Positions 44,101 to 55,520 of a stretch of 64,000 bases of DNA are shown in pieces (position 1 is the stretch's first letter; each line of letters begins with the position of its first letter). The notes below the pieces were generated by a model. The model did no database searches and had not been told where the DNA came from. It saw nothing but the letters and a program-made list of their open reading frames with translations. The stretch is from Globodera rostochiensis (taxonomy: Eukaryota; Nematoda; Chromadorea; Rhabditida; Heteroderidae): the NCBI GenBank assembly GCA_018350325.1, contig JAEVLN010000038.1:1-64000 (forward strand), given 5' to 3'. The position numbers were made by a program, and so were the translations under genes.

Positions 44101-46000
44101 GCCTGAAACACATGTGACAGCTCGCACATCAGGCACGTGTTGTTCATCTCCCGACTGGTGCTGGTACTGGACGAAGCCGCCGTCGCAGCAGCCGTCGTCG
44201 TCGCTGCCGACGACGAAGACGACAACAACGACAATCGGCAACACTGGTGCTGGTCTGGACAGAAAAAAGGGAAGAAAACTGAAATCAGTGATTGTGATTG
44301 GTTTATCAAAATACGTTCTGAAGCATTTTATACACCAAAAACAAACAAACAACAACAACAACGGAAACGTACCAGAAAGAAAATAGTCGCGAAGCATCGG
44401 AATGTGAAGCAGCGTTTGGATAATGCCTAAAAATGGATAAAACTTAAAAGAAATCCATTCGGGCCAACAACAACAACAACAACAAACATTTACAATTCAT
44501 GAAGCACGTGTTGCCCAGGTTGACAAGGCCACGCAGTCCGCGCGGGTTGGGCCCCACATTCATTTGCAGCACACACAGCGAACTCCGCCGGCACAGTTTC
44601 ACCTGCGGGGGGGGGGGGGGGGGGGTGAGGTGAGGGCGAGTTAGTGTCAACTGAGCGCTGGAATCCGAGTCACCCCCCCCCCCCAAACTGAGTCCCAACC
44701 CGATTGAGAACGGGCACATGAACCCGAACCCCCCGAAGAGTAAGAAGACCAACCAAGAGAACGCGAATTAGTTTTCCCCCAATCCCAAACCCCTCTTATT
44801 ATCGAGCTGCCCTCAAATAGTCCAAAAATGTCAAACAAAAGACAACAGTCCACCTCCGTTCGGCACGGGTTCCAGCGGTGCTTCAGGCTCAGGCCGAGCT
44901 TGCGCCGTCGCGAGTTCTGTTGCTCCTCGCGCACCTTCTCAGCCCGACGGTCGTAGACAAAGTCGTCACATTTGAGGCAGTACAGCTCGCCAAACGCGGT
45001 GGACAGTGCTTGGAAGGAATGGATGGGTTGGGCAAATATTTATGCATTTTTCGAAATGCCAATGACAAAACGCCGTGAATAAAAATTTATTGCAACAACA
45101 ACAAAAACTATGTAAAAATATGCACCAAAATTGTGCCCGTTGGCCTGCAAATGCGTTTTCAAATGCGCCAAGCAGGCGAATGCGGCACAGTCCAGACAGC
45201 AGCACAGCAACGGCTGCAGTCGGTCCTCCTCACACTGAGCACATTTTGCAAACGAACCCTGAAGCCCCAACATTAGAGACTCGCGAGAAAATGCCGACGG
45301 AATCCCGGTCCCGAGAAAATGCCGAAAAGAATCCCGGTCCCGAGAAAATGCCGAAAGGAATCCCGGTCCCATCCACGAGGTCCTGAAGGAATTACGGTCC
45401 CATCTACGAGGTCCCGAGAAAATGCCGACGGAATCCCGGTCCCGAGAAAATGCCGAAAGGAATCCCGGTCCCATCCACGAGGTCCTGAGAAAATGCCGAA
45501 AGGAATTCCGGTCCCATCTACGAGGTCCCGAGAAAATGCCAAAAGGAATTCCGGTCCCGTCCGGTCTCTAGCCAAAACAATGCCAATCTTTGCCCATTTT
45601 GATCACATAATCTGATCAGTCGATCAACGGGTCCTCTCAACTTTGTGGCAATCAAAGCAAATGGGGATCTTCAACAAGGACAGTGAGAGGCATCGTTCAA
45701 GGTTTGCTTCAAAGGCAGCGCACCTTTACTACCCGTAGGGCGTCGAGGAGGTGATGACGCAACTAGCGCCCCGGGGGATCAACGACAAATTCTGATCAGA
45801 TCAGTACACACACACACACACATTGTGTGCCAACGGCTCAAAATCCCATGCCATGCCATTCAACAATCGCCCACCTTCAACTGAATGTCCTGGCGGCTGA
45901 CCGGGAAGACGATGCGCCGCTGCAACAGCTCAAACTTGGGCAGCACGGACGCCTTGCGCTTTGTGTAGTGGAGACATGAACGCAATTTGGCCTCATACAT
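41134..46000 (-). CDS. Ubiquitin-specific protease, USP22/Ubp8 type
   Basis: Minus-strand exons: 46000-45875, 45258-45126, 45008-44854, 44602-44494, 44426-44373, 44254-44103, 44049-43896, 43393-43333, 43202-about 43033, 42910-about 42738, 42613-42414, 42251-42142, 41848-41762, 41218-41134. A C/H-rich N-terminal ZnF-UBP region ([12 protein letters not shown] ... [25 protein letters not shown]) precedes the Cys box [16 protein letters not shown] (Cys about 171), [55 protein letters not shown] and the His box [17 protein letters not shown]. These match the SAGA deubiquitinase that removes ubiquitin from histone H2B. Serine/alanine and glycine runs are inserted in exons 6, 9 and 10. Intron 6 has a GC donor. 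The ends of exons 9 and 10 do not fit in phase. The C-terminus EGFVFFVA lacks the usual YH-type ending. Confidence 0.9.
43581..43701. mobile_element. 121 bp hAT-like MITE (GATCGAG words)
   Basis: Starts TAGAGTTCGGACTTGAGGTC and ends CCGGCCCGATCACTA, with the perfect 8 bp duplication GTTCAAAG on both sides (43573-43580 and 43702-43709). The interior is GATCGAGATTCGATCGAGAT-type words. A partial second copy with the same right end and GTTCAAAG lies at about 43755-43849. Both are in an intron of the USP gene. Confidence 0.85.
45280..45575. repeat. GAGAAAATGCCGAAAGGAAT minisatellite
   Basis: Repeated GAGAAAATGCCGAAAGGAAT, CCCGGTCCCATCCACGAGGT and related units, in the first intron of the USP gene. 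It begins near TAGAGACTCG and ends GGTCTCTA, resembling the hAT-like termini, but the flanks match only at 5 of 8 positions. Confidence 0.7.
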
Positions 46001-47362
46001 AATTGTGTATGTACAAATTCTTAGAAATGTGCCCCAAAACTAAACCAAAAAAATTCTTGATAAATTTATTTTAAAAAATGGTAAAAATATATTTTCTAAT
46101 TTTTTCAGCTAAAGTATAAATCTTTAAACAGAATAAAAATGGTAAAATCAAAGAATATTAAATGTAATTGTGTGACATTTGTTTTTGTGTAACAAATTCC
46201 TTCCAATTCTCACATTTACCATCCATTTGCAGTAAAATATGCCATCTCCGCCCATCAACACACAACAAAGAAAAAATATGCGATTAAAATTAAATATAAA
46301 ATTAAAAATGGAATGGAACAAAACGAAAACAGAAAATCGATCGATCGATCAGAAAAGAATATATGTGAATTTCCAGGATCAGAATACTAAAAAAAAAATG
46401 TTGTTTTTTTGCAATTTATTATACAAACAAAATGATTCTAAAATTCTAACCAATTTTTGTGTTCAAAAGTATGACAAAAATTCGCAAAAAAAATTTTGTT
46501 TTGTCCGACTTTTCAACATTTTCGCCGTGTTCACACATGTGGTGGTAGTGGTCAAATGAGCCCGCATTCAACAAAGCGATAGGAATTTTAATTGTGAACA
46601 GCTTGAAGTTCTGGATTGACAAAAAAACATTTTCAAAACCCCCAAAATGTCCGCCAAACTTTTGGAAAACATTCAAAAAAAAAAATGTTAAGAAATTAAA
46701 AAACAACAAATGTTGCCGGATATTATTTTCAAAATTAGGTAGGTAGTTCCAGCACAAATTTTACAATTTTCAAACACCCCAAAACTGCTGCAACACAATC
46801 AGAAAAATATAATATATTTTTTTTTTATTGGAGTTATAGAGAAAGGAAAGGAAGAGAGTCAACATTTGTGGGCAAAAAAAAAACAAATTCAGAAAAAGGA
46901 GGAATTTTTTTTTGCGCAGAACATTTAAAAAAATTGAGAGGGGGGGGGGGAGCAAATGGTGCAAAAATATTGCTGGCTGACTGACAGACAAAAAAACAGA
47001 TAAAAATGTGCGCGCGCGCAAATCTTTCCCCCGAAACGCTAAGAAATGCACACTTTTTTTTACAAAAAAAAATTTTTTTTGCTTTTTTCAATCAAAATTT
47101 ATAATTTTCTAGGCCTTTTCAACAAAAACAACAACAAACACATCCCCTACGGGGAAAAGAAACGCGTGCAGCACATAATAAAAATGGAGGACACAATTTT
47201 TGAATTTTTTTTTGATATTACAGTCCACAATTTTCAACAAAAACAAAAACAAAAAAGCTCGCTCTTCTGCCCGCCCGCTCTCCTCTCTCCTGGTGTCCCG
47301 GGACAACAACAAAAGCAACAGCAACAACATGCACATCCACCAATCAACGATCGATCGATCGA
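46001..47362. other. Intergenic, AT-rich
   Basis: Between the 5' end of the USP gene and the 3' end of the DnaJ gene. Homopolymer A/T runs, a G-tract at about 46942 and many short open frames; nothing convincing on either strand. Confidence 0.6.
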
Positions 47363-49863
47363 TTAGTAGCCCTGCAGTCCGTTGTACACCTTCAGCACAT
47401 GGTCGTCCTGCTTGAGCAGCTCGGCCAGCAGTGCCTTCTGCTCCGCGCTCAGCTCGCCGCGCGGGAACTCCACATCGAATGTGATGTACAGGATGCCCTT
47501 CTCCTGGTTGTTGGTCAACGACGGCATGCCCTCGTCCTTTTTGCGAATGCGTGCGCCGGGCCAAGTGATCTGGCAAAATTTAAATTTGAAAAAAATTTTT
47601 TTTTTTTTTTTGAAAAAATCGATTTTTTGAACCCATTTTATTAAAAGGGCGAGAGAAAGCATAAAACAAAAATGCGTGCTGCACCTTATCCCTGACAATG
47701 TGCACTTTGTGCCCGTCCAAATGTTCAATGTCCATCTAAAATAAGCGATCAATTTGTGATGATCTGTTGGCCAAGTACCCGTGCCATCCATCGCAATTTA
47801 GCAAAATTTGAATTTCAAAATAATTCCGGTATAGAGAGGGGGGAGTTTTGAACGCCAGAAATTTGTTTTATTTTTTTGGAACGAATCGGGGGGGGTCGAA
47901 AAATATTTAAATTGTGTCCGGCCGGCCGGAGGAGGCGGGAGCGCAGCGCCAACCTCAAAACCGGACAGCGCTTGTTGCAATGAAATGGTCACATTCGTGT
48001 ACACGTCGGTGCCACGCCGCTCGAACACTTTGTGCGGCTCCACGCGCACTTTGAAAATGAGGTCGCCCGGGTCGCCCTATAATTTTGAACAAAAAAAAAA
48101 CATTAATAATAATAATAATAATTCATATTTTTATACATATAAATAATAAACAAACACAAAAAAAAACCTCAATGTGCGGCTCGCCCTCGCCGATGAAGCG
48201 CACCTCCTGACCATTGTCAGCGCCAACCTCCACTTCGACCTGAACGGAGAACTTTTTAAATCAACAAAATTTTGAACCCCAAACATTTTTTTTAAATTGC
48301 GGAAAAACTTTCAGTTTATTTTCAATAATATTAAAAAACTAAAGCCTCAGACAACAACAACAACAACAACAACAAAAAAAAGTTAAAAATTTTTTGTTTT
48401 AAAAAAAAAAGTTTTTTCAACACGTACCTCCAACGTTTTTGTTTGTGTCTCCAACTTCACATTTGGACATTCGTCGCACACGCGCACTTGGAACATTTGA
48501 AATCGTCCCTAAAAAGCGGCAAAAAAATTATTAATATAATATATTATTTAATTAGTCAAAATAAAAAACAATTTAAAAAAAAATAATAATTTTTTTACCA
48601 TGCCCAACTGTTGCGTGCGCATTTCGTGCCTGCAATCAACAACAACAAATTATAATAAATTTTGGTCTTTAATTTGTTCGCATTTTCAAAAAAAAAAAAA
48701 AACGGACGGCCGACCGAGCGCCGATTTGAACAGTTCGCCGCCGTCCAACTGAGTCCCGTCTTTTAAATGTTTCTTAAAACGTCCACCTGCAATTGCACTC
48801 CCGAGTCCCGCTGGTCTGCTTGTACACCGACTTCCGGCGCTTCATTTCCACAAATTTGCCCTTGTACACCTAAAAAATGAAAGAAAAAAAAAATCTGAAA
48901 ATGTATGTTTTCTATATTGCCAAACTTGCTAAAAATAAAAATTTAAAAATAATAAAGCAATTAAAAGAAACTCAAAAAGTTCGGAAACAAAGTTTAAAAT
49001 CAAATTTTTCGAATTTTTTTAAAAAACATTTTGATGAAAAAATTTGTTAAAATTATTTATTTTTAATTTGTTTATTTGAATTTAAAAAAACCTCCTCCAG
49101 CGAGACGTAAAGGTCGACGACGACGTCGGCCCCGCGGGGTGTCTCCTCGTCCTGCTCCTGGCTGCCATGGCCAAAGAAATCGCCGAAAAAGGAGGAGAAC
49201 GGGTCATGGCCACCGCCACCGTCGCCCATCTTGCGCACGCCGTCCTCGCCATGTCTGTGTGCACAATTAATCAACAAACATTCAGAGTCACGCAATGTTT
49301 TTGATGAGAAAAACTAACAAAAATTTTTTCTAAGAATTTTACAAAATTTGAAAAAAACTTTTTAAATTTGAAAAAAAACCCCTCCCCAGTAATTAAGCAC
49401 ACCAACCTGTCATACACCTTCCGTTTGTCTCCATTTCCGAGCACACTGTACGCCTCGCCCAAGTCCTGGAACTTTTCTTGGGCCTCGGGGTCTAAAAAAT
49501 GGTTTAAAATTCAATTTTTTACAATTAAAACCAACAAAATTTTACCATCTTGATTTTTGTCCGGATGCAGTTGCCTTGCCATTCTTCTAAAATGGAATTA
49601 AATTCGCAAAAACAAAAAAAATCTCCAAAATTTTGTTTTTTAAAAATGTTAAAATTCCTATAAAATTTCCACAAAAAAAAAGAGTAAATTAATTAACAAT
49701 TAATTAACCTGTAGGCACTTTTGATCTCGTCTTGGCTGGCATCTCTTTTTACTCGCAAAATGTTGTAAAAATCTCTGCCACCGGTGGCACTTTGGCAACA
49801 AAAATGCAGCAAAATTATCCAAAACAAAGGGATTGTTTGCCGTGCCCAAATTTGAAGAAACAT
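47363..49863 (-). CDS. dnj-20: ER-resident DnaJ co-chaperone (ERdj3/DNAJB11)
   Basis: Eleven minus-strand exons join perfectly in frame: 49863-49709, 49586-49546, 49491-49407, 49254-49092, 48869-48787, 48629-48599, 48508-48428, 48239-48168, 48076-47954, 47735-47685, 47569-47363, giving 363 aa (the family is about 358). Order: signal peptide ([16 protein letters not shown]), J domain [20 protein letters not shown] with HPD at about 59-61, a G/F region (FFGDFFGHG), the substrate-binding domain with its cysteine-rich insertion ([28 protein letters not shown]), [37 protein letters not shown], and the family ending KVYNGLQGY. ERdj3 delivers unfolded proteins to the ER Hsp70 BiP and stimulates its ATPase. 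It is soluble with no KDEL signal, as in the family. The gene symbol follows the C. elegans ortholog by inference. Confidence 0.95.
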
Positions 49864-49949
49864 CTAAAAAAATAAAAATTATATATTTCGAAATGGAAAA
49901 CTAAAAAATATTTTAAAAAAAGCAGTCAAATTTCGTTAATATAAAAATG

Positions 49950-50164
49950 GGTCAACAATTTTGTTTTTGAAACAATTTTTTTTAATCAAAATCATTCAAA
50001 ATTTGAACATTTTTGTGGGAGAAACTCTGAAAAACCACCGGAGGGGCTGGGCTGTTAAATCTTCAATATTTTTATTAAAATTTTTCGTTTTTTTCTCTCT
50101 CTTTAATTGGGGAATTTTGTTATACTCACTTCCGCACACACAAACAAACCAATTCAAAAGCGAA
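49950..50164. promoter_or_regulatory. Presumed promoter region of the DnaJ gene
   Basis: AT-rich sequence upstream of the minus-strand DnaJ start (49863). No ER-stress element of the CCAAT-N9-CCACG type seen. Low information. Confidence 0.25.
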
Positions 50165-50269
50165 ATGAAAAAATGTCGTCGTCACGTTTTTGTGTCATTA
50201 ATTCTAATTGGACAAATTGTCGTCTTGCCGTCAGCATATACATTTTGCCAAATAATTGTTGAAATTTAA
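50165..50269 (+). CDS. Possible 34 aa hydrophobic peptide
   Basis: MKKCRRHVFVSLILIGQIV then VLPSAYTFCQIIVEI and a stop: a basic start followed by a hydrophobic stretch like a signal peptide. No mature part follows unless it is spliced. Could be the first exon of an unseen gene or chance. Confidence 0.2.
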   Translation: MKKCRRHVFVSLILIGQIVVLPSAYTFCQIIVEI

Positions 50270-50385
50270 ATATGACGCCGGGGGGGGGGGCGAAAATCTA
50301 TTTTTTCTTACACAAAACGAAAAAAGCATTTAGGTAATTTCTACATAAGCGCTTAACCGACACGAACATTAGCAAGTAATTTAAA

Positions 50386-51800
50386 ATGTCGGAGCATCCG
50401 GGGGAAGCGCAGCGGCACCTAAACAAAATGTGAGACAAAACAATTTATTTTTCAATATTTTTGATTAATGAAAATTCGATGAAACGCAAAAATTCTAAAA
50501 TTTCAATGGGACAACAAATTTATTCGGTCTCCCGTCTTCACATCATTCACATAAATTTTGCAGACATGTTGCTGACGACGTTTGGTTTGACGTCTTTCCT
50601 TTGCTTAGTCATGCCAAACTCGGACTGAAGCTGGCACTGATCACTGATCACTTTGATCGATTGGTGGACGAAAATTTGGGGCGAATGAAGTGGAAAATGA
50701 GCAGCGATCAGTTGACTACGGCACTGGTGTAATTAAATTCAACCACCAGTTCAACAGCTCCATGCAGCTCAACCAACAAAACGAAAAATTCAAGCATCAC
50801 GACGGCGTTCGGACCACCGTTGAGTTGCCACTCGCGCAAACGCCACCGCTGAAGGGCATCATTGGCTTCAACAAAATTACGATTGGGTGGGTATTGAACT
50901 AACAAATGTCTGATTTTATTGTCCTTGTGCAGTTACATTGATCGCGCTGTCATTAACTTTGTCCGTCACTTGGCCAACTTTGACATCACTTTGCAGCTGG
51001 AAATTAGCCCGACTGAACAGCGAAGCTGGCACATTTTTGCGCACGAAATTTGGCCTTTTCTGTCCAAAAAACTCTATAAAATACTTCTCAGCAAAGATGA
51101 CTTTGTCCTTTAGCAACAACACTTTGGTGCCACCGTTCTGCGCGACTGTGCCAATCTCCGATTTATTGAATGCGTCGGCGTGTTGCCTGAATTCTCGGCG
51201 GATGGCTCTTCGCCTGGCCAAGCATTGGCCGAATGGTTACGCACGCCGCGTGAGGACGGACTTCCCAAACATTTTTGTGCAAATTGCTACGAATCGACGA
51301 AGTTTAAAATGGCTGATCTCAAAAATGTGTGTGTATGTTTCCGACGATCTCCATTAGTGACTGGCCGGGTTTCCGTCGGGGGGGGGGGGCTCCGTCAGGA
51401 TCCCATCGACGAAATCCGAAACTGAACGTCCTGCTGGTCTCGAATATCAATTAGAGACCGGACTTGAGCTTCGAGCGACATCTCGACTCGAGATCACAAG
51501 ACGAGATTCTCGAAAAAGCACGAGATTCTCAAAAAATCTCGGAAAATTTCTTCGAGACGAAATTTCTCGAGAATCTCGTCGGATTTTTTGAGTCCGGTCG
51601 AGACGAGATCTCGTCTCGACCGGTCTCGAATATCAATCATGCGACACCGCCGCTGGTTTAAGGCTTTTTCAACTGCAACAACGCCAGTCAATTTCATCAT
51701 TAACATGCCTTGGCGTGTTTTGGTGGTGGTGGTGGTGGTGGTGGTGAACCGTTTGTGTTGGTGAATGAACAAACGCGCGAGCGTCTGTCTGTCACTGCAC
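50386..51800 (+). pseudogene. F-box-like family member, broken
   Basis: Exon 1 (50386-50429, MSEHPGEAQRHLNK) splices in phase to exon 2 (about 50564), VADDVWFDVFPLLSHAKLGL then KLALITDHFDRLV, an F-box-like helix set. A frameshift near 50680-50690 is needed to continue with IIGFNKITIG. Exon 3 (50932) reads YIDRAVINFVRHL and EISPTEQRSWHIFAHEIWPF, meets TAG at about 51110, then continues in frame with GATVLRDCANLRFIECVGVL and GQALAEWLRTPREDGLPK. A last-exon remnant (51655-51800) has VNEQTRERL. A MITE (51452-51629) sits in the last intron. Intact relative: 52369-54729. One frameshift, one stop and a lost terminal exon make it a pseudogene. Confidence 0.75.
51452..51629. mobile_element. 178 bp hAT-like MITE (TCTCGA words)
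   Basis: Starts TAGAGACCGGACTTGAGC and ends GACCGGTCTCGA, flanked by the perfect 8 bp duplication ATATCAAT (51444-51451 and 51630-51637). The interior is made of ATCTCGACTCGAGAT- and GAGATTCTCGA-type words. Confidence 0.8.
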
Positions 51801-51999
51801 CAAATTAACGATAGCTTTTGGGTGTTGAAGCGACTTCCGTTGCGGATGGACGCGAAGCGATGGATGGCATTGGCATTGGGAAGCTTGGGTTGCCATTTCT
51901 TATCACATCAATACCAATCACATTGTTGTTTCGTTTGAACGACCTCAACATCGACGCGGGGGTGAGTGGTTGAAGCGCTTTTTTGATCAAAGTTTGAAG

Positions 52000-52056
52000 T
52001 GGGGTTGATCCCCGACCCCTCGGGGGTGGGAAAGTCGGGGTCGGGGACCAACCCAA
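52000..52056. mobile_element. 57 bp hAT-like MITE (compact form)
   Basis: TGGGGTTGATCCCCGACCCC at the left and GGTCGGGGACCAACCCAA at the right, flanked by the perfect 8 bp duplication GTTTGAAG (51992-51999 and 52057-52064). Same family as 4951-5832 by termini and by the CCCCGACC word, but without the expanded array. Confidence 0.8.
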
Positions 52057-52368
52057 GTTTGAAGAAAATGGCATATATTTCAGACACTTTCCGCCATCGG
52101 ACAGCAAATGAAGATGAATGAGGCTTGCCGGCAAATGAGATGGTTGACTTCTTGTTTTTTGTGCCTTCAATTTGTGCTCTGCTTTAAACGGTCTCGTAAA
52201 TAAATGGCATTCATAGCTTGATCCCTGGACAATTTTGATAATGGATGCAACTGTACTGCTTGAAATTCGTCGCGCGTTCCAGTGTTTCTGAACGAATTGC
52301 TTTTGTTGTTTTTTCGTTTTGGGTGTGTTAAACCTTTGAGGCAATTGAGTACTTACTGCTGCTTTTAA

Positions 52369-54729
52369 ATGGCGGACCAACCGCGCGTGAAGCGGCGCCG
52401 CATGAACCAAATGTGAGTTGTTTCATGGCACTGGCACCACCATGCCGTGTTATGGTTTGCCGTAAAATGCAAAAATCCCGGGCTACTCCTTTTTAAAAAA
52501 CATATTAGAGTTCGGGTCCTCTCCCCGCAGGGTTTCTATAGACAAAATCCAAAAACGTGTAAATTTTTAAGCCTCTTAATTTATTGTAAAATTGCTCAAA
52601 GAATCATTAACTAGCATATTTATTACTACTTTGTGGAAAACGTGCCAACTTTAAAAACCGTGGAAAAGAACCCCAAAACTTGGAAATTTCTACGTTTCCG
52701 TGGTAAAATATAAACCCTGTCTCCCCGCCCTCTGCCCGGCACTTCCGCTTGAAAGTGTCCAAAATTTTTTCCCAAAATGCCCAAATCGTTTTTTAACAAA
52801 CAGTCCCCACGGCAAAACTATTGGGCACTGCCCCCCGAGCAGCTGAACATGATGAACATGAGGCATTCCTAAAGTAAATTGGCCCCATAAATTTTGCTCA
52901 ACTTTTAGCCAAATTGCCAACGACGTCTGGCTGAACATTTTCCCATTCCTTGGACCGGACCAACTGATACGGAAACTGTCGCTGATCAGTTGTCGCTTCA
53001 ACGCTTTGGTGGGCGTTTATTTCAAGAAACGGACATGGGCACTCGGCGATTTGGAAATTCGGCGGTCGATGGACGTGCTGAGCGCCCAATTTGTGAACCA
53101 TAGGGACGAGCGCGCGCCCATTCCGCAAGGGGCGCCACCCGACGAAGTGATCGGCTTCAAACGCATCACCATCCGGTGTGCTTTTTATGCCGTAATTTTG
53201 GCTTTTTTGGGCAAAATTTCATAAGAAAACAAATTTCTAAAAGTTGGCTTTTCTCCATTTTTCTAATGGAATTAGTGGCGGGGGGAGGGGGGGAAGGATT
53301 TTTTAAAATCAGCATTTGCGCTTTCTACCAGTAACCGGCAAAATCGAATAATCGGGAGAACGGCGGGACCGGGGATCAAAATCCCGGTCTCGGGGTATCC
53401 CGGTCTCGGGGTATCCCGGTCTCGGGGTTTCCTAAAACCCCCCGGGGACACGGGGCTGGGATTGCGTAAAAATTTCGGGAATCGGGGTCGGGGACCAACC
53501 CTATTTTGAACAAAACCCCAATTTTTTAGATACATTGATCATACTGTGATCGACTTTCTGCATCGCATTCAGCACCTGTTGATCAACAACGCGGAGCAGC
53601 ACATCAGTGTGGCGTTGGAAATTGCATCGTCAGAAGGACGGAGTTGGCACGTTGTGTCCCGGCACATTTGGCCCTTGCTCGCTTCCAACATTGACACACT
53701 GCACCTTGTCGTTGATGACCCGCTTGGCCTGTTCATGTTGCGCAGGTACATGTCGCCAACCGTCCTGCGCAATTGTGCCGCACTCCGATTGCTCTATGTT
53801 GGCACGCTTTTCATTCACGGCTTTGCGCCGCTTGACGATCGCGGAGGGGCAACAGACAGTCAAGCAGTGTCCAAGTGGCTGCATACGCCTCGGGCGGATG
53901 GGCGCCCGAAGGTGTTCCATTTTTCCACAAGGTCCAATTCACAGCAAATGGTGGACGGGCTCAAGGAGGTGAGTCGTCATTTTGTTTGTTTTTTTAAAAT
54001 TTGGTTTAAATTTTAGCCTCCCAATTTCCCGTTTTTGTTAAGAACAGCGCCGTAGGGAGCGGCGGGGGAGGGGGGGGGGGGGGGGGGGGGGGGTTCAAAC
54101 GAAAAATCACTGCCCCTTGGCGAAATGCAAAAACTTTAAATTTGGTTTAAATTTTAGCCTCCCAATTTCCCGTTTTTGTTAAGAACAGCGCTTTTTTAAA
54201 TACTAAAATTTGTGCCGTGAATGTGTTTCGCAACTGACAAAAAGTGGCAAATCCTTTTTGTTCCTGAAGTATTTTTTGTCATTTTTGAATCTATTTTATT
54301 GTCTAAGCCCTTAAAAACTAAAAACATTTGCCCCGGAGGCGCCCTGTTGGCGGTGCCGAACGCCTCCAAATGCTCGAATTGTTGTCTGTCCTTCAGATAT
54401 TTCTCAGTCCATCTGCTGCTGCTGCTGCTGCTAATGCCGCCACGCCAGCAGTTGCCGTCAGCTTTATTATTGTAATGCGTTTACGTCGTTTCCAAAACGC
54501 TGTTGAACCGGTGCCATTTGTGTTGGACAATGAACGGACCGGCGAGCGTTTGGCACTTCGTCGTGTTCAGGACAAAATGTGGCTGATTGAGCGCAGTCCA
54601 AATGGGGCAGACGCGACGCAATGGACGGAGTGGACGCGAGAAGCATTGGAGGAGGTTACTCGTGATCAGCAGCAGCGGCCGCAGAACAGTGTGATCAACG
54701 TGCATGTTGCTAATCGGGTCATTGGGTAA
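52369..54729 (+). CDS. F-box-like family protein, intact
   Basis: Four exons join in frame: 52369-52412, 52909-53175, 53530-53968, 54397-54729 (360 aa). After a basic start (MADQPRVKRRRMNQ) comes an F-box-like segment (IANDVWLNIFPFLGPDQL, RKLSLISCRFNALVG). The rest is the family body: IGFKRITIRYIDHTVIDFL, SEGRSWHVVSRHIWPLL, SPTVLRNCAALRLLYV, KWLHTPRADGRPKVF, then VPFVLDNERTGERLALRR and WTREALEEV. F-box proteins act as substrate adaptors of SCF ubiquitin ligases; whether this divergent domain binds SKP1 is untested. The body (repeated leucine/isoleucine strands, RNCAALR, LHTP) is shared by the copies at 50386, 63412 and the fragment at 26030, indicating an expanded family. Intron 2 contains a GGTCTC-word element, intron 3 a long G-tract. 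Confidence 0.75.
53340..53515. repeat. CCCGGTCTCGGGGTAT-word element
   Basis: Tandem CCCGGTCTCGGGGTAT units ending GGTCGGGGACCAACCCTA, the same terminus as the MITEs at 4951 and 52000. The right flank is TTTTGAAC; no matching left flank was found. It lies in intron 2 of the F-box-like gene. Confidence 0.5.
54060..54096. repeat. G-tract (about 30 bp)
   Basis: AGGGG followed by an almost uninterrupted G run. The flanking 50 bp (AAATTTTAGCCTCCCAATTT and CCCGTTTTTGTTAAGAACAG) are duplicated on both sides (54005-54050 and 54140-54190), so the G run plus a short stretch looks inserted or duplicated as a unit. Confidence 0.6.
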
Positions 54730-55259
54730 ACGGCACAATAAACCTGGGACTGGGACTGAACTCCCCGGACAGGATTTCCCAAGGGTCTGTCCGAAAATGT
54801 TCAAAATTCCTGTCATCATTAACTTTGCCTATTTTCTGACCATTTTATTTGCTTAAAACCCTAAATCCTCAACAAAAATGGTCTGATTATCATCTCCCGT
54901 TTAGCTTTGTACAGTCCTGATCACCCATCGACTACGTAAAAGACCGGGGACGCGTAAAACATTGTCCAATCGAACCAAGCGAGCCACACAAAAGAATCGA
55001 TTTGATCAATTATGACATCCCAAACTTTGTTTTTGTTTTAGCTAATCAAAATCAAATAATTTTGGCACCATTCAAAGGCGTACAGTGCGCCAATAGCGCT
55101 CAAACCGGACTCACTTGTCGGCTCTCGGGTTGCCGCTCAAAACTCAAAACGCCCGAAGCCTTTTTTTCAGACTCGTCAAAAATTTGGCTAAACTCGAACT
55201 GTTTCTAAAAACCGAGGCAACCCGGATGCGCAGTACGACTTTCAAATGGGACATCAATC

Positions 55260-55520
55260 CGTCAACAATTTGATTTCACTAATTCCGTCAATTCTGTTAA
55301 AAATAGAATTTTGTTCTTTTAAATATAAAAACAGGACTCCCTCGGCCCGTAGGCTTTGCCCAGCTTCCAATACCATGCATGCTTCTCGATCAGAAATTGC
55401 TGTTGCGGGCCTAGGGTTTTGAACATTTTAACACAAAATTTGGCTTTTCTGACTTATTTACCGATCACTGAACCGGGACGGCACACGCGCAGCCAACCCT
55501 TAATTGCGGGAACAAGTGTC
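55260..55520 (-). pseudogene. CDC14 3' exon duplicate
   Basis: The minus strand repeats the last two CDC14 exons and their intron: [17 protein letters not shown] coding (GGGACGGCACACGCGCAGCC on the plus strand) and [20 protein letters not shown], then a frame break after YGPRES. It matches 36640-36830 at about 90%. No catalytic exon is present. Confidence 0.7.

Noticed and set aside
47109..47576. 155-codon minus-strand frame overlapping the DnaJ last exon
   Set aside because: Out-of-frame shadow; the true frame ends KVYNGLQGY at 47363.
51361..51400. Extension of the F-box pseudogene through the G-tract (GRVSVGGGGLRQDPIDE)
   Set aside because: The frame runs past the expected intron donor into a homopolymer; not supported by the paralogs.
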